Shown here piece after piece: positions 28,613-38,595 of a stretch of 43,321 bases of DNA. Numbering within the stretch: the stretch's first letter is position 1; each line of letters begins with the position of its first letter. Made by a program: the position numbers and the translations under genes. This stretch comes from Xenorhabdus khoisanae. Lineage in GTDB: Bacteria; Pseudomonadota; Gammaproteobacteria; Enterobacterales; Enterobacteriaceae. Location: positions 1-43,321 of the forward strand of contig NZ_LFCV01000044.1 in the NCBI RefSeq assembly GCF_001037465.1, given 5' to 3'. The notes beneath the pieces are model-generated. The model was not told the origin of the DNA. It did no database searches and saw only the letters and a program-made list of their open reading frames with translations.

Positions 28613-29494
28613 ATGAAAGGAATTATACTGGCGGGGGGATCTGGCACCCGTTTGTATCCAATAACACGTGGCGTATCAAAACAATTATTGCCTATTTATG
28701 ACAAGCCGATGATTTATTATCCGCTGTCAGTTTTAATGCTGGCGGGAATACGCGATATCCTGCTTATTTCTACACCCGATGACTTACCCGCTTTTAGGCG
28801 ACTATTGGGTAATGGTGAGCAATTTGGCATTCGTCTGAGCTATGCTGAACAGCCCTCTCCCGATGGATTGGCTCAAGCGTTTTTGATTGGCGAAGAGTTT
28901 ATTGGCAATGATACTTGTTGTCTGGTACTTGGCGATAATATCTTTTTTGGTCAGGCCTTTAGCCCGAAACTGCAAAATGTGGTGGCGCGTGAAACAGGCG
29001 CTACCGTATTTGGTTATCAAGTGATGGACCCTGATAGATTTGGCGTCGTGGAATTTGATGAGCAATATCGGGTACTTTCCATTGAAGAAAAACCCGTACA
29101 GCCTAAATCCAACTGGGCGGTGACAGGGCTCTATTTTTACGACCACAAAGTGGTCGATTTTGCTAAACAAGTGAAGCCTTCCGCCCGTGGTGAATTAGAG
29201 ATCACCAGCATCAACCAAATGTATCTGGAATGTGGCGAATTGAATGTTGAATTACTCGGGCGTGGCTTTGCCTGGCTGGATACGGGCACCCATGACAGCT
29301 TAATTGAAGCGAGCACCTTTGTTCAGACCGTTGAAAAACGGCAGGGCTTCAAGATTGCCTGTCTGGAAGAGATAGCATGGCGTAATGGTTGGCTGGGCGC
29401 TGAGCAATTGAAAGAGGCTGCTGCGGAGCTGGCTAAAACGGGTTACGGCAAATATCTGATGGATTTGCTCAATGTTTATTCACGCCAACCTTGA
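28613..29494 (+). CDS. rffH: Glucose-1-phosphate thymidylyltransferase 2
   Basis: Forms dTDP-glucose from dTTP and glucose-1-phosphate, the step before RffG. The 293 residues match the E. coli length and carry the nucleotidyltransferase signature [27 protein letters not shown] (6-32; listed here as its key elements GGSGTRL and KQLLP), [20 protein letters not shown] and [15 protein letters not shown]-type segments. Ribosome binding site GGGGGA is 5 nt upstream. The last 23 nt overlap wecD. Confidence 0.96.
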   Translation: MKGIILAGGSGTRLYPITRGVSKQLLPIYDKPMIYYPLSVLMLAGIRDILLISTPDDLPAFRRLLGNGEQFGIRLSYAEQPSPDGLAQAFLIGEEFIGNDTCCLVLGDNIFFGQAFSPKLQNVVARETGATVFGYQVMDPDRFGVVEFDEQYRVLSIEEKPVQPKSNWAVTGLYFYDHKVVDFAKQVKPSARGELEITSINQMYLECGELNVELLGRGFAWLDTGTHDSLIEASTFVQTVEKRQGFKIACLEEIAWRNGWLGAEQLKEAAAELAKTGYGKYLMDLLNVYSRQP

Positions 29495-30185
29495 ACCTTT
29501 GATTTGGGATAGCCAATTCTTTGGGGTATCCACTGCGCGTCTGAATTTTTCACCGGAAGCCGCAGCACTAACGACTGCTCAGTTGGATGAGTACGCATTG
29601 GTACAGGCAAAAGTTCCTGCACAGCAAACATCCATTATTGATGGGTTGTCCGCTTTGGGATTTGCTTTGGTGGAAGGCGAGGTGGATTTACTGTTATCGA
29701 TTGATGCCGGGGATAATGCTGATATTCATACGGGGCAAGAACTCATTTCTGCAAAACGACAAAATATACCCGAATTAAAATCAGTAGCGTCTCATGTGTT
29801 TACGGACAGCCGTTTCCGTAAGCCGTGGTATCAGCCGGATGACAGTGGCCGATTTTATGCGACTTGGGTCGAAAAAGCCGTTTTGGGTACGTTCGACCAC
29901 GAATGTCTGCTTATCAATGATGAACACGGTAAAATGATGGGATTTGTCACCCTGAGAGATATTGGAAGCCATGAAGCGCGCATTGGCTTATTGGCTGCTG
30001 TACCGGGGAATTATCATCAGGGAATTGGAAAAAAATTAATGTCGGCGGCGCAGCAATGGTGCCAGAACCACCAGATACAACGGCTGAGAGTGGCAACACA
30101 AATCAGTAACATCACTGCCTTGCGTCTTTATACACGTCGCGGTGCCATTATTGAGAGCACTGCATATTGGTTATACAGAGGATGA
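29472..30185 (+). CDS. wecD: dTDP-4-amino-4,6-dideoxygalactose N-acetyltransferase
   Basis: A GNAT enzyme that acetylates dTDP-Fuc4N to dTDP-Fuc4NAc. The 237 residues begin [19 protein letters not shown], aligning with the E. coli N-terminus. They contain [20 protein letters not shown] and [12 protein letters not shown], the acetyl-CoA loop [10 protein letters not shown], and a terminal [12 protein letters not shown]. The N-terminal half is the least conserved part of the operon proteins. It has no clear ribosome binding site and starts 23 nt inside rffH, so translation is probably coupled. Confidence 0.93.
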   Translation: MFIHANLEPLIWDSQFFGVSTARLNFSPEAAALTTAQLDEYALVQAKVPAQQTSIIDGLSALGFALVEGEVDLLLSIDAGDNADIHTGQELISAKRQNIPELKSVASHVFTDSRFRKPWYQPDDSGRFYATWVEKAVLGTFDHECLLINDEHGKMMGFVTLRDIGSHEARIGLLAAVPGNYHQGIGKKLMSAAQQWCQNHQIQRLRVATQISNITALRLYTRRGAIIESTAYWLYRG

Positions 30186-30186
30186 A

Positions 30187-31317
30187 ATGATTCCATTTAA
30201 CAAACCACCGATAGTCGGCACTGAATTGGAATACATGAAACAAGCAATGGCCAGTGGTAAATTATGCGGCGATGGCGAGTTCACCAAACGTTGTGAAGCC
30301 TGGATGGAGCAGCGCTTTGGTTGCCCAAAGGTGTTGTTGACACCATCTTGTACGGCTTCACTGGAAATGGCGGCTATTTTGCTGGATATTCAGCCGGGTG
30401 ACGAAGTCATCATGCCGAGTTATACCTTTGTTTCTACCTCCAATGCTTTTGTTCTGCGTGGAGCAACCATCGTGTTCGTAGATATTCACCCTGATACGAT
30501 GAACATTGATGAAACCCAGATTGAAGCGGCCATTACAGAGAAAACCCGCGCCATCGTGCCAGTGCATTATGCGGGTGTTGCTTGTGAAATGGATACCATC
30601 ATGGCACTGGCAGAAAAATATAACCTGCATGTGGTGGAAGATGCGGCACAGGGTGTCATGTCCACATATAAAGGCCGTGCACTGGGTACGATTGGGCACA
30701 TTGGTTGTTACAGCTTTCATGAAACCAAAAATTATTCGGCGGGTGGTGAAGGGGGGGCGACATTAATCAATGATAAATCCATGATCGCCCGTGCCGAAAT
30801 CATTCGTGAGAAAGGTACTAACCGTAGCCAATTTTTCCGTGGGCAAGTAGATAAATATACCTGGCGTGATATCGGTTCCAGTTATCTGTTATCTGACCTG
30901 CAAGCCGCTTATCTGTGGGGGCAATTAGAGCTTGCTGAAGAAATTAACCAGCGTCGCCTGGCCTTGTGGGACAACTATTATCAGGCCCTGAAGCCATTGG
31001 CCGATGCGGGGCACTTGACCTTGCCAATCGTCCCGGAAGGCATAGAACACAACGCCCATATGTTCTATATCAAACTGAAAGATGTGGGAGAACGTGGAGC
31101 ATTTAACCGTTACATGAAAGAGAACGGTATTCTGAGCGTATTTCACTACGTGGCATTGCACACCAGTCCAGCGGGTGAAAAATGTGGCCGTTTCCACGGA
31201 GAAGATCGTTTTACGACCCGTGAAAGTGACCGTTTAGTGCGTTTGCCGATGTTCTACAATATCACTGACGAAGAACAGCAAGTTGTCATCAACCGTATCA
31301 AGGAGTTTTTCGCCTGA
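30187..31317 (+). CDS. wecE: dTDP-4-amino-4,6-dideoxygalactose transaminase
   Basis: PLP-dependent, DegT/DnrJ/EryC1-family aminotransferase that makes dTDP-Fuc4N from the 4-keto sugar. The ATG at 30187 is chosen over an in-frame upstream codon at 30142: AGAGG is 5 nt before it and the 376-residue product then equals E. coli WecE. The PLP lysine is K181 (SFHETKNYSAGGEGG); LTPSCTASLEMAA and PSYTFVSTSNAF bind the cofactor. It begins one base after the wecD stop. Genetically it precedes WecD's step. Confidence 0.96.
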   Translation: MIPFNKPPIVGTELEYMKQAMASGKLCGDGEFTKRCEAWMEQRFGCPKVLLTPSCTASLEMAAILLDIQPGDEVIMPSYTFVSTSNAFVLRGATIVFVDIHPDTMNIDETQIEAAITEKTRAIVPVHYAGVACEMDTIMALAEKYNLHVVEDAAQGVMSTYKGRALGTIGHIGCYSFHETKNYSAGGEGGATLINDKSMIARAEIIREKGTNRSQFFRGQVDKYTWRDIGSSYLLSDLQAAYLWGQLELAEEINQRRLALWDNYYQALKPLADAGHLTLPIVPEGIEHNAHMFYIKLKDVGERGAFNRYMKENGILSVFHYVALHTSPAGEKCGRFHGEDRFTTRESDRLVRLPMFYNITDEEQQVVINRIKEFFA

Positions 31318-31318
31318 T

Positions 31319-32569
31319 ATGTCACTTGCTAAAGCTTCTGTTTGGACGGCTGGCTCCACACTGATCAAAATAGGTGCGGGGCTGCTGATCATTAAATTGC
31401 TGGCGGTTTCTTTTGGCCCAACAGGTGTGGGGCTGGCCGGTAACTTTCGCCAACTCATCACCGTATTAGGCGTGTTGTCTGGTGCGGGGATTTTTAATGG
31501 CGTCACTAAATACGTGGCGGATCATCATCAGCAACCGGAAAAACTCAGGGCCGTGTTGGGAACCTCATCCTCGATTATTCTCGGTTTTTCGACCCTGCTG
31601 GCGGTGATTTTCCTCTTGTTCAGTGATGTCATCAGTATCGGTTTATTTGGTCACAATCATTACAAATCTGTTGTGCAGGCGCTCGCATTTATTCAAATGG
31701 GCATCGCTTACGCCAACTATTTTCTGGCTATCTTGAAAGGTTTCAGGGATGCTCAGGGAAACGCGCTGGCAATTATTCTGGGCAGCCTGACGGGGGTGAT
31801 TGCCTATGGCCTCTGTTATTGGTTGGGAGGCTATGAAGGTGCGTTGGCTGGCTTGGCTTTAGTTCCTGCATTGGTGGTTTTGCCCGCAGGGTTGATGATC
31901 TTGCGTCGCAAAGCCATTGCATTTTCCGCCCTGAAACCCATGTGGGATCGGGCGATTGCCAGTCATTTGGGTAAATTTACCCTTATGGCATTACTGACCT
32001 CCATAACGTTACCCGTTGCTTATGTCATGATGCGAAATTTAATGGCGGCACGTTATAGCTGGGAAGAAGTTGGAATTTGGCAGGGCGTGAGTAGCATTTC
32101 TGATGCCTATTTACAATTTATTACGGCTTCCTTCACGGTCTATCTGCTGCCGACTCTTTCTCGCTTAGAGAGTAAGCAGGATATTACCAGTGAAATAGTA
32201 AAAGCACTGAAATTTGTCTTACCTGCTGTAGCTGCTGCCAGTTTTTCAGTCTGGTTGTTGCGTGATTTTGTTATTTGGTTGCTGTTTTCAGACAAATTCA
32301 CCGCGATGCGGGAGTTATTCGCATGGCAGTTAGTGGGTGATGTGTTGAAAGTTGGCGCTTATGTTTTTGGTTATCTGGTGATAGCAAAAGCTGCACTGCG
32401 TTTTTATGTTCTGGCTGAGGTCAGTCAGTTCCTCTTGCTGAGTGGTTTCTCCCATTGGCTAATACCGAAAAATGGGGCATTGGGTGCGGCTCAGTCATAT
32501 ATGGCAACTTACATTGTTTATTTCATTCTTTGTTGTAGCGTATTTATCATTTATCGCAGGCGAGCATGA
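31319..32569 (+). CDS. wzxE: ECA repeat-unit flippase
   Basis: A MOP-superfamily flippase that moves Und-PP-linked trisaccharide across the inner membrane. The 416 residues begin [21 protein letters not shown], as in E. coli, and the hydrophobic pattern fits 12 TM helices. [20 protein letters not shown] and [27 protein letters not shown] are conserved landmarks. The start is one base after the wecE stop; AAGGAG is 13 nt upstream, which is long and favours coupling. Confidence 0.96.
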   Translation: MSLAKASVWTAGSTLIKIGAGLLIIKLLAVSFGPTGVGLAGNFRQLITVLGVLSGAGIFNGVTKYVADHHQQPEKLRAVLGTSSSIILGFSTLLAVIFLLFSDVISIGLFGHNHYKSVVQALAFIQMGIAYANYFLAILKGFRDAQGNALAIILGSLTGVIAYGLCYWLGGYEGALAGLALVPALVVLPAGLMILRRKAIAFSALKPMWDRAIASHLGKFTLMALLTSITLPVAYVMMRNLMAARYSWEEVGIWQGVSSISDAYLQFITASFTVYLLPTLSRLESKQDITSEIVKALKFVLPAVAAASFSVWLLRDFVIWLLFSDKFTAMRELFAWQLVGDVLKVGAYVFGYLVIAKAALRFYVLAEVSQFLLLSGFSHWLIPKNGALGAAQSYMATYIVYFILCCSVFIIYRRRA

Positions 32570-33666
32570 CAACCCTAATCCACGTTTTGGGATCGGATAT
32601 CCCACATCACAATCAAACGTTGCTGCGTTTCTTTAATGACGTCTTGGCTCAGGAAATACCTTTTTCGGCCAAACCGTGTTTTATGGTGGTGTCCAAAGAC
32701 CACACATGGCTAACTAATTCTAATTATTCTGGTTTGACTATCTCTGTTTATGAGAATAAAGCCGCTCTTTCACAGGCAGTGATTGAAAAAGCAAGGGCAG
32801 ATAGAGCAACCCGTTTTTTCTTTCACGGGCAGTTTAACGCTGCTTTGTGGTTGGCTTTATTAGTGGGCAAAATTAAACGATATCAATTTTGGTGGCATGC
32901 GTGGGGAGCTGATTTATATGAAGAATCCCAGCAACTGAAATTTCGTTTGTTCTATCTGCTTCGTCGCTTGGCACAGAAGCGAGTAGGGCATATTTTTGCC
33001 ACGCGCGGTGATCTCCAGTATTTTCTCCGGCACACAGGCCAATCCAAAATGCGAGTGCCATCCTCATTGCTCTATTTCCCAACCCGGATGGACCCTACTC
33101 TTACGGTAACGGAAAAAACATTTTCGCCGGAAGGGATCACTATTCTGCTGGGGAATTCAGGAGATCAATCCAACCGCCATATAGAAGCATTGCATAAGAT
33201 CCACCATCAGTTTGGGGATGAGGCGCGGGTGATTATTCCGATGGGTTACCCCGATAATAACCAGCCCTATATCCAGAGCGTAAAACAAACCGCACTGTCG
33301 CTGTTTCCAGCGCAAAACGTTCGTATCTTGCAGGATAAAATGGCGTTTGACGAATATTTATCGCTGCTGCGTCAATGCGATTTGGGCTATTTCATTTTCA
33401 ATCGCCAACAGGGTATTGGAACACTCTGTTTGCTGATTCAATTTGGTATTCCGTTTGTTTTGAGCCGCCAGAATCCATTCTGGCATGATTTGACGGAGCA
33501 GCAGGTGCCTGTTCTGTTCGATGGTGATGAATTGAATAAACACTGGGTGCAGGAAGCACAGCGTCAGATGCTGTCCCTTGATAAAAAGGCGATTGCCTTT
33601 TTTGACCCCAATTTTATTGATGGGTGGAAAAGCGCCCTATTGGCGGCATCTGGAGAATATCAATGA
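32566..33666 (+). CDS. wecF: TDP-Fuc4NAc:lipid II Fuc4NAc transferase
   Basis: A GT56 glycosyltransferase that adds the third sugar and completes the lipid III repeat unit on the cytoplasmic face. The 366 residues start [18 protein letters not shown] and include [47 protein letters not shown] and [22 protein letters not shown]. It overlaps wzxE and wzyE by 4 nt each. Confidence 0.96.
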   Translation: MTTLIHVLGSDIPHHNQTLLRFFNDVLAQEIPFSAKPCFMVVSKDHTWLTNSNYSGLTISVYENKAALSQAVIEKARADRATRFFFHGQFNAALWLALLVGKIKRYQFWWHAWGADLYEESQQLKFRLFYLLRRLAQKRVGHIFATRGDLQYFLRHTGQSKMRVPSSLLYFPTRMDPTLTVTEKTFSPEGITILLGNSGDQSNRHIEALHKIHHQFGDEARVIIPMGYPDNNQPYIQSVKQTALSLFPAQNVRILQDKMAFDEYLSLLRQCDLGYFIFNRQQGIGTLCLLIQFGIPFVLSRQNPFWHDLTEQQVPVLFDGDELNKHWVQEAQRQMLSLDKKAIAFFDPNFIDGWKSALLAASGEYQ

Positions 33667-35087
33667 CCTTGGCACAATTCGGTGGGCTGTTTGTCGTTTA
33701 CGTGAGTTCATTGGCCTTTATCCTGACCTTGACGTATCAAGAATTTCGGCGTGTCCGCTTTAATTTTAATGTTTTTTTCTCATTACTGTATCTGTTGACG
33801 TTCTATTTTGGCTTCCCGTTGACCAGTATGTTAGTGTTTCAGTTTGATGTACAGGTTGTTCCGGTAGATTCGTTGCTGCATGCAATGTTGGCGTCAGGCT
33901 GTTTTTACGCTATTTACTATGTAGCGTATAAAACGCGCCTTAGCTATAGAACACGCAAAAATAACATGGAGCCTGAAACACCATTGGTTGTTTCTGTGCG
34001 AAAGTCCTTATTCAATATGAATCGGGTGGAAACTAATCTCACATGGCTGTTGCTTGCTGGCATTGCTGTCGTTACGGTGGGATCGTTCTTTATGCAGAAC
34101 GGTTTCTTATTATTTAAGTTACAGTCCTATAGCCAGATATTTTCCAGCCAGGTTTCCGGTGTCGCACTCAAGCGCTTCTTCTATTTCTTCATTCCTGCCA
34201 TGTTGGTGGTGTTTTTTCTGAATCCGACCAAAATTCGTTGGGTGTGTTTTTTGGTAGGAACTGTCGGATTTGGCATTCTGACTTATGTGATTGTTGGTGG
34301 AACGCGGGCTAATATTATTATCGCGTTTGCACTGTTCCTGTTTATTGGAATTGTCCGTGGTTGGATCACGTTGTGGATGCTATTTGCCGCGGGCATATTG
34401 GGAATTATCGGCATGTTTTGGCTGGCGTTAAAGCGCTATGGCCTGGATGTAAGTGGTGCAGAAGCCTTTTATACTTTCCTGTATCTCACGCGGGATACCT
34501 TCTCACCGTGGGAAAATCTGGCCCTGTTGCTGGATAACTACAGCAAAATAGATTTTCAGGGTCTGGCTCCGATCATCCGTGATTTTTATGTCTTTATTCC
34601 CAGTTGGCTGTGGCCAGACAGACCTAATCTGGTCTGGAATACAGCCAATTACTTTACATGGGATGTGCTGAATAATCACTCTGGCCTTGCTATTTCACCA
34701 ACGCTGATTGGTTCTCTCGTGGTAATGGGCGGTGTGTTTTTTATCCCTCTGGGCGCGATTGCTGTCGGTTTGCTTATCAAATGGTTTGATTGGATCTATG
34801 AAGCAGGGAAGCAGGAAACTAATCGCTATAAGGCAGCGATTTTGCAAGCTTTCTGTTTTGGTGCCATTTTTAATATGATTGTACTTGCCCGTGAAGGTGT
34901 AGATTCTTTTGTTTCCCGGGTTGTGTTCTTCTGCATTGTTTTTGGCCTATGCCTGATCGCGGCGAAATTACTGTACTGGTTGTTTGAAAGTGCAGGGCTG
35001 GTTAGAAAGTTTGTAGTCAGTAACTTGGCTACCTCGCGAAAAACATCTGTGATTTTGGATGTAAGGAAGAAAAATGGCGTTGAATAA
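33663..35087 (+). CDS. wzyE: ECA polymerase
   Basis: The inner-membrane polymerase that joins ECA repeat units in the periplasm. The ATG at 33663 overlaps the wecF stop (ATGA) and gives a 474-residue product starting [14 protein letters not shown], matching E. coli; an upstream in-frame start at 33624 is unlikely. It has many TM segments. Conserved stretches are [40 protein letters not shown] and [15 protein letters not shown] loop around residues 100-115 ([12 protein letters not shown]) is longer than in E. coli and accounts for part of the extra length. Confidence 0.95.
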   Translation: MTLAQFGGLFVVYVSSLAFILTLTYQEFRRVRFNFNVFFSLLYLLTFYFGFPLTSMLVFQFDVQVVPVDSLLHAMLASGCFYAIYYVAYKTRLSYRTRKNNMEPETPLVVSVRKSLFNMNRVETNLTWLLLAGIAVVTVGSFFMQNGFLLFKLQSYSQIFSSQVSGVALKRFFYFFIPAMLVVFFLNPTKIRWVCFLVGTVGFGILTYVIVGGTRANIIIAFALFLFIGIVRGWITLWMLFAAGILGIIGMFWLALKRYGLDVSGAEAFYTFLYLTRDTFSPWENLALLLDNYSKIDFQGLAPIIRDFYVFIPSWLWPDRPNLVWNTANYFTWDVLNNHSGLAISPTLIGSLVVMGGVFFIPLGAIAVGLLIKWFDWIYEAGKQETNRYKAAILQAFCFGAIFNMIVLAREGVDSFVSRVVFFCIVFGLCLIAAKLLYWLFESAGLVRKFVVSNLATSRKTSVILDVRKKNGVE

Positions 35088-35811
35088 CGTTCCCAAATAC
35101 CGCATTCGTGGCCTCAATATCTGGGGGTTTCGTGGTATGTCGCATTTTCTTGATCATCTTTTCCAAGATGGACAGGTAAAAACAGGGACGCTGGTTGCGA
35201 TTAATGCAGAAAAAGTCCTCACTGCGGAAAAAGATAATGCACTGAACATGTTGCTGAATGAGGCTGAATATTTATATGCCGATGGCATTAGCATTGTGCG
35301 GGCCATTCGTCGTAAATACCCGGATGCAGATGTATCCCGGATTGCGGGAGCCGATTTGTGGGAAGCTTTGATGGAACGGGCTGGTAGTGAAGGAACACCC
35401 GTCTTTCTGGTCGGTGGGCAGCCTGACGTTCTGGCACAGACAGAAAATAAACTGCGTACCCAGTGGAACGTCAATATCGTGGGCAGCCAAGATGGTTATT
35501 TTACACCAGAAATGCGTGATGCGGTGTTTGAGCGGATTCATGCCAGCGGTGCAGCGATTATTACTGTAGCAATGGGATCGCCGAAACAGGAGATCTTTAT
35601 GCGTGATTGCCGAAAAATACATCCAGATGCGCTATATATGGGAATTGGCGGAACTTATGATGTTTTTACAGGGCATGTTAAACGTGCCCCTAAAATTTGG
35701 CAGAATTTAGGTCTGGAGTGGCTTTACCGCCTGTTATCTCAGCCAAGTCGCATCCGTAGGCAATTCAAGCTATTGAGATTCCTCGGCTATTATTACGGGG
35801 GCAAGCTCTAG
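35074..35811 (+). CDS. wecG: UDP-N-acetyl-D-mannosaminuronic acid transferase
   Basis: A GT26 glycosyltransferase (WecG/TagA/CpsF family) that adds ManNAcA to Und-PP-GlcNAc, making lipid II. The 245 residues contain [73 protein letters not shown] and [15 protein letters not shown]. It is the last gene of the operon and overlaps wzyE by 14 nt, with GGAAG before the start. Confidence 0.96.
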   Translation: MALNNVPKYRIRGLNIWGFRGMSHFLDHLFQDGQVKTGTLVAINAEKVLTAEKDNALNMLLNEAEYLYADGISIVRAIRRKYPDADVSRIAGADLWEALMERAGSEGTPVFLVGGQPDVLAQTENKLRTQWNVNIVGSQDGYFTPEMRDAVFERIHASGAAIITVAMGSPKQEIFMRDCRKIHPDALYMGIGGTYDVFTGHVKRAPKIWQNLGLEWLYRLLSQPSRIRRQFKLLRFLGYYYGGKL

Positions 35812-36140
35812 CCCGGCAATTCTTTGTTTTAAGCCTGCCACATGGAAAGTGTGTTGTTCATCTGTGGCAGGTTTGCGCTTTGTCTCTCATCATCCCTTCG
35901 CACTTAGCAAAAACGTGAAATAGCCACCTTGTTGTGTGGTTAGATAATAACCATTATTGATGCTGTTCTCCCCAACCGCGATGCCAAACAAGATTGGTAT
36001 TGGTGTAATTTTATAATTTTTTATTTCACTGATTGGCAAAACGTGTTTTGATCCCAGCCTTTTTTACAACGATTGATTATCAATTCCTGTATTTTTTCTG
36101 TTTGCAAATATAGACATCATAAAAGTGGATAGGGAGTTTT
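35812..36140 (+). other. wecG-thrP intergenic region
   Basis: This 329-nt gap contains the end-of-operon hairpin listed separately and an AT-rich leader for thrP. A palindrome TTGAT-T-ATCAA lies near 36070-36080, and TATAGA at 36109-36114 is a possible -10 box, but no -35 box fits it. GGGAG a few bases before the ATG at 36141 is a good ribosome binding site. No gene is seen here. Confidence 0.5.
35831..35884 (+). terminator. Terminator of the ECA operon
   Basis: CCTGCCACA (35834-35842) pairs perfectly with TGTGGCAGG (35863-35871), extended by A-T and G-T pairs, with a 20-nt loop. It is followed by TTTGCGCTTTGTCTC, a broken T tract. It lies 22 nt past wecG. The long loop makes it a weaker terminator than the others in the window. 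Confidence 0.5.
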
Positions 36141-37517
36141 ATGAGTGATTCAAAACAGAGCCTGCAAAGGGGACTTGAGGCACGTCATATTGAACTGATT
36201 GCGCTAGGTGGCACAATCGGCGTAGGGTTGTTCATGGGATCGGCCAGTACTTTGAAATGGGCTGGCCCTTCCGTTTTGCTGGCTTACATTATTGCTGGAC
36301 TTTTTGTCTTTTTCATCATGCGTTCAATGGGAGAAATGTTATTCCTTGAACCTGTCACCGGCTCATTCGCGTCTTTTGGGCATAAGTACCTTAGTCCTTA
36401 TTGGGGCTGTCTGACGGCATGGGGCTATTGGTTCATGTGGGTTTCTGTGGGAATTTCAGAAATCACTGCCATCGGCGTATATGCCGAATTCTGGTTTCCA
36501 GAATTGCCGCAGTGGGTTTCTGCGCTGGTAGCGGTCGGGTTAGTGGCTCTGGCGAATCTGGCGGCGGTACGCCTGTATGGTGAATTGGAGTTCTGGTTTG
36601 CCATGATCAAAGTCACAACGATTATTGTGATGATTTTGATTGGCATTGGTTTGATTTTTTTTGGTTTAGGTAATGACTGGCAACCTATTGGATTAGGTAA
36701 CCTAACCTCACATGATGGTTTTTTCTCCGGTGGCTGGAAAGGGTTTTTATTTGCCCTGTGTATTGTTGTTGCGTCCTATCAGGGAGTTGAACTGGTTGGT
36801 ATCACTGCGGGTGAAGCGAAAAATCCACAGGTTACACTTAAGAAAGCGATCAACAAGATCCTGTGGCGTATCCTGATCTTCTATGTTGGTGCCATTTTTA
36901 TTGTTGTGACGCTGTTCCCGTGGACTGAAGTTGGCACGCATGGCAGCCCATTCGTGATGACCTTTTCTAAAGTGGGTATTGCTTCTGCGGCCGCAGTGAT
37001 TAACTTTGTCGTACTGACCGCGGCACTTTCTGGATGTAACAGCGGAATGTATAGCGGCGGACGGATGTTGTATGCCCTGGCTCAAAACCGTCAATTGCCA
37101 GCTTCACTGCTAAAACTGTCGAAAAACGGTGTGCCGGTGAAATGTATAGCCATCACCATTGGCTGTTTGGTTGCCGGTTCCAGCCTGAATTATCTGATTC
37201 CAGATCCTCAGTCGGTATTTGTTTACGTTTATAGCGCCAGCGTATTACCCGGTATGGTGCCGTGGTTTGTGATTCTGGTGAGTCAGCTGCGTTTCCGCAA
37301 ACATCATGAGGAAGCCCTGAAACAGCATCGGTTTAAATCGATCCTGTTCCCTTATGTCAATTACCTGACCTTGATTTTCCTGAGTTGTGTATTAGTCGGC
37401 ATGGCCGTTAACCCGGATACGCGTTTCTCACTGATGGTAGGTGGGGCATTTTTGCTGATTGTGTCATGCATTTATTTCTTGGTTAAGATTATTTCTTCGC
37501 AGAAAAAATCACACTAA
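36141..37517 (+). CDS. thrP: Threonine/serine-type amino acid:H+ symporter (YifK/ThrP)
   Basis: An APC-superfamily amino acid transporter of the inner membrane with 12 predicted helices. The 458 residues follow E. coli YifK closely: [22 protein letters not shown] in TM1, [25 protein letters not shown] and [24 protein letters not shown]. Threonine and serine uptake is the role reported for the E. coli protein; specificity here is inferred. The position between wecG and the arg-his-leu-pro tRNA genes is conserved. In E. coli its expression responds to Lrp and small RNAs; I see no proof of this here. Confidence 0.92.
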   Translation: MSDSKQSLQRGLEARHIELIALGGTIGVGLFMGSASTLKWAGPSVLLAYIIAGLFVFFIMRSMGEMLFLEPVTGSFASFGHKYLSPYWGCLTAWGYWFMWVSVGISEITAIGVYAEFWFPELPQWVSALVAVGLVALANLAAVRLYGELEFWFAMIKVTTIIVMILIGIGLIFFGLGNDWQPIGLGNLTSHDGFFSGGWKGFLFALCIVVASYQGVELVGITAGEAKNPQVTLKKAINKILWRILIFYVGAIFIVVTLFPWTEVGTHGSPFVMTFSKVGIASAAAVINFVVLTAALSGCNSGMYSGGRMLYALAQNRQLPASLLKLSKNGVPVKCIAITIGCLVAGSSLNYLIPDPQSVFVYVYSASVLPGMVPWFVILVSQLRFRKHHEEALKQHRFKSILFPYVNYLTLIFLSCVLVGMAVNPDTRFSLMVGGAFLLIVSCIYFLVKIISSQKKSH

Positions 37518-37628
37518 TTTGACTGATTGATTCTTATGCAATAAGGTCGATTGCGGTGGAAATGTGTTGTCTTTATCAACTAAATGAGCAAAGCGTAAGC
37601 AAACGAATCGTTTCTTTAAAAAAAGCAC

Positions 37629-37657
37629 TGGACAGTACGACATTAAGTCCGTACTAT
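37629..37657 (+). promoter_or_regulatory. Promoter of the tRNA operon
   Basis: TGGACA (37629-37634, 5 of 6 to the -35 consensus) and TACTAT (37652-37657, 4 of 6) are separated by 17 nt. A C-rich discriminator (CCTCCACCGC) follows, typical of stringently controlled stable-RNA promoters. Transcription would start about 15 nt before the first tRNA. Confidence 0.65.
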
Positions 37658-37678
37658 CCTCCACCGCAACGGCGTTAA

Positions 37679-37755
<77 letters not shown>

Positions 37756-37862
37756 TTTTAAGCGTGCAAGAGCAGTGACAATGAGTTATCGTGGTCGATA
37801 GCGCGCGGTTGTAGCAGTAGTAAGTAGTAAGTAGTAAACAGTATATAAAAGATAGCTGTTAT

Positions 37863-37939
37863 GGTGGCTATAGCTCAGTTGGTAGAGCCCTGGATTGTGA
37901 TTCCAGTCGTCGCGAGTTCGAGTCTCGTTAGCCACCCCA
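37863..37939 (+). tRNA. hisR: tRNA-His (anticodon GTG)
   Basis: Acceptor GTGGCTA pairs with TAGCCAC, the anticodon loop is TTGTGAT, and the CCA end is encoded. The extra 5' G needed by HisRS (position -1) is at 37863 and is encoded in the gene. Confidence 0.97.
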
Positions 37940-37954
37940 TCTTTTTTATGACAC

Positions 37955-38041
37955 GCGAGGGTGGCGGAATTGGTAGACGCGCTAGCTTCAGGTGTTAGTG
38001 TCCTTACGGACGTGGGGGTTCAAGTCCCCCCCTTCGCACCA
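37955..38041 (+). tRNA. leuT: tRNA-Leu (anticodon CAG)
   Basis: An 87-nt class II tRNA with a long variable arm (GTGTCCTTACGGACGT), the anticodon loop TTCAGGT and an encoded CCA. The acceptor stem GCGAGGG/CCTTCGC contains a G5-T68 wobble pair. Confidence 0.97.
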
Positions 38042-38064
38042 TAAAAAAGAGAAAAGATATATTT

Positions 38065-38141
38065 CGGCGAGTAGCGCAGCTTGGTAGCGCAACTGGTTTG
38101 GGACCAGTGGGTCGGAGGTTCGAATCCTCTCTCGCCGACCA
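38065..38141 (+). tRNA. proM: tRNA-Pro (anticodon TGG)
   Basis: A 77-nt cloverleaf with a CGGCGAG/CTCGCCG acceptor stem, the anticodon loop TTTGGGA and an encoded CCA. It is last in the operon and 7 nt before the terminator stem. Confidence 0.97.
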
Positions 38142-38148
38142 GATTCTG

Positions 38149-38180
38149 AAAAATCCCCGCAACTGCGGGGATTTTTCTTT
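38149..38180 (+). terminator. tRNA operon terminator
   Basis: AAAAATCCCCGC (38149-38160) pairs with GCGGGGATTTTT (38165-38176) around an AACT loop, with a T-rich tail. A strong intrinsic terminator. Confidence 0.93.
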
Positions 38181-38360
38181 GTATTGTTCGGCCAATCAAA
38201 AGCTTTCCTACCAATAAAAAACTCCCTTGCGGATAAAAAACACTTATTTTTCCCTTTTATTTCTTTTTAATTTCTTTTTTGATTCCCTTGGTGTGGCATT
38301 GAATATCATGGTTTTTATTAATGCCTCAACTGGTTGTTTAAAAGGTTATTTTTAGATTGA

Positions 38361-38475
38361 TGTTGTATTTCAACGACAAACCATACCATCAAGTGTCTCC
38401 AAATGACGACGTTTAACGCCATGATTTTTATTGCCTAAATGCAAACACCTTGAAGCGCGTCTCAAATGGGAGACG
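38361..38475 (+). promoter_or_regulatory. Three GlrR-like binding dyads upstream of glmZ
   Basis: The enhancer-binding protein GlrR recognises TGTC-N10-GACA in enterobacteria. Here TGTT-N10-GACA is at 38361-38378, TGTC-N10-GACG at 38394-38411 and CGTC-N10-GACG at 38458-38475. Their centres are 33 and 64 nt apart, close to whole helical turns, and lie about 226, 193 and 129 nt before the predicted start. Each differs from consensus by one or two end bases. Binding is inferred. Confidence 0.6.
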
Positions 38476-38499
38476 GTATTTTTGCTTGTTTTTAGTGAA

Positions 38500-38560
38500 A
38501 ATCAGGATGTCTATTATGGAAAGTCAGTCAAAACGTAGGTAAGGAAAGTTTATCCTGATT
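38500..38560. repeat. 9-bp inverted repeat around the enhancer-promoter spacer
   Basis: AATCAGGAT at 38500-38508 and ATCCTGATT at 38552-38560 are perfect complements with 43 nt between them. The pair lies between the GlrR-like sites and the sigma-54 promoter, where DNA bending (for example by IHF) would be needed. Function unknown. Confidence 0.6.
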
Positions 38561-38567
38561 GAAAAAG

Positions 38568-38584
38568 TTGGCATGTAAAATGCA
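38568..38584 (+). promoter_or_regulatory. Sigma-54 promoter of glmZ
   Basis: TTGGCATG (38568-38575) and ATGCA (38580-38584) match the -24/-12 consensus TTGGCACG-N4-TTGCA. The first G of the -24 GG (38570) is exactly 12 nt from the G of the -12 GC (38582). Counting from the -12 C, transcription should start at about 38595, the first base or so of the GlmZ sequence, which supports both calls. Confidence 0.8.
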
Positions 38585-38595
38585 TTTAATAAATT

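Larger units (their letters stand above)
38181..38567 (+). other. Region between the tRNA operon and glmZ
   Basis: No protein gene is seen. In E. coli aslB and aslA lie here; both are absent. The right half holds three GlrR-like dyads and a 9-bp inverted repeat upstream of the glmZ sigma-54 promoter (listed separately). The left part (38181-38360) is AT-rich with T runs and shows nothing I can identify. Confidence 0.6.

Noticed and set aside
38004-38214. Two minus-strand frames of about 63 residues across the tRNA-Leu and tRNA-Pro genes
   Set aside because: They are translations of tRNA genes in reverse (the familiar [12 protein letters not shown] type of artefact), with no ribosome binding site.
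38458-38483. A short stem CGTCTC/GAGACG followed by TTTTT, which looks like a small terminator
   Set aside because: The stem is only 6 bp, no transcript is expected to end there, and the same bases fit the CGTC-N10-GACG GlrR-like spacing better.
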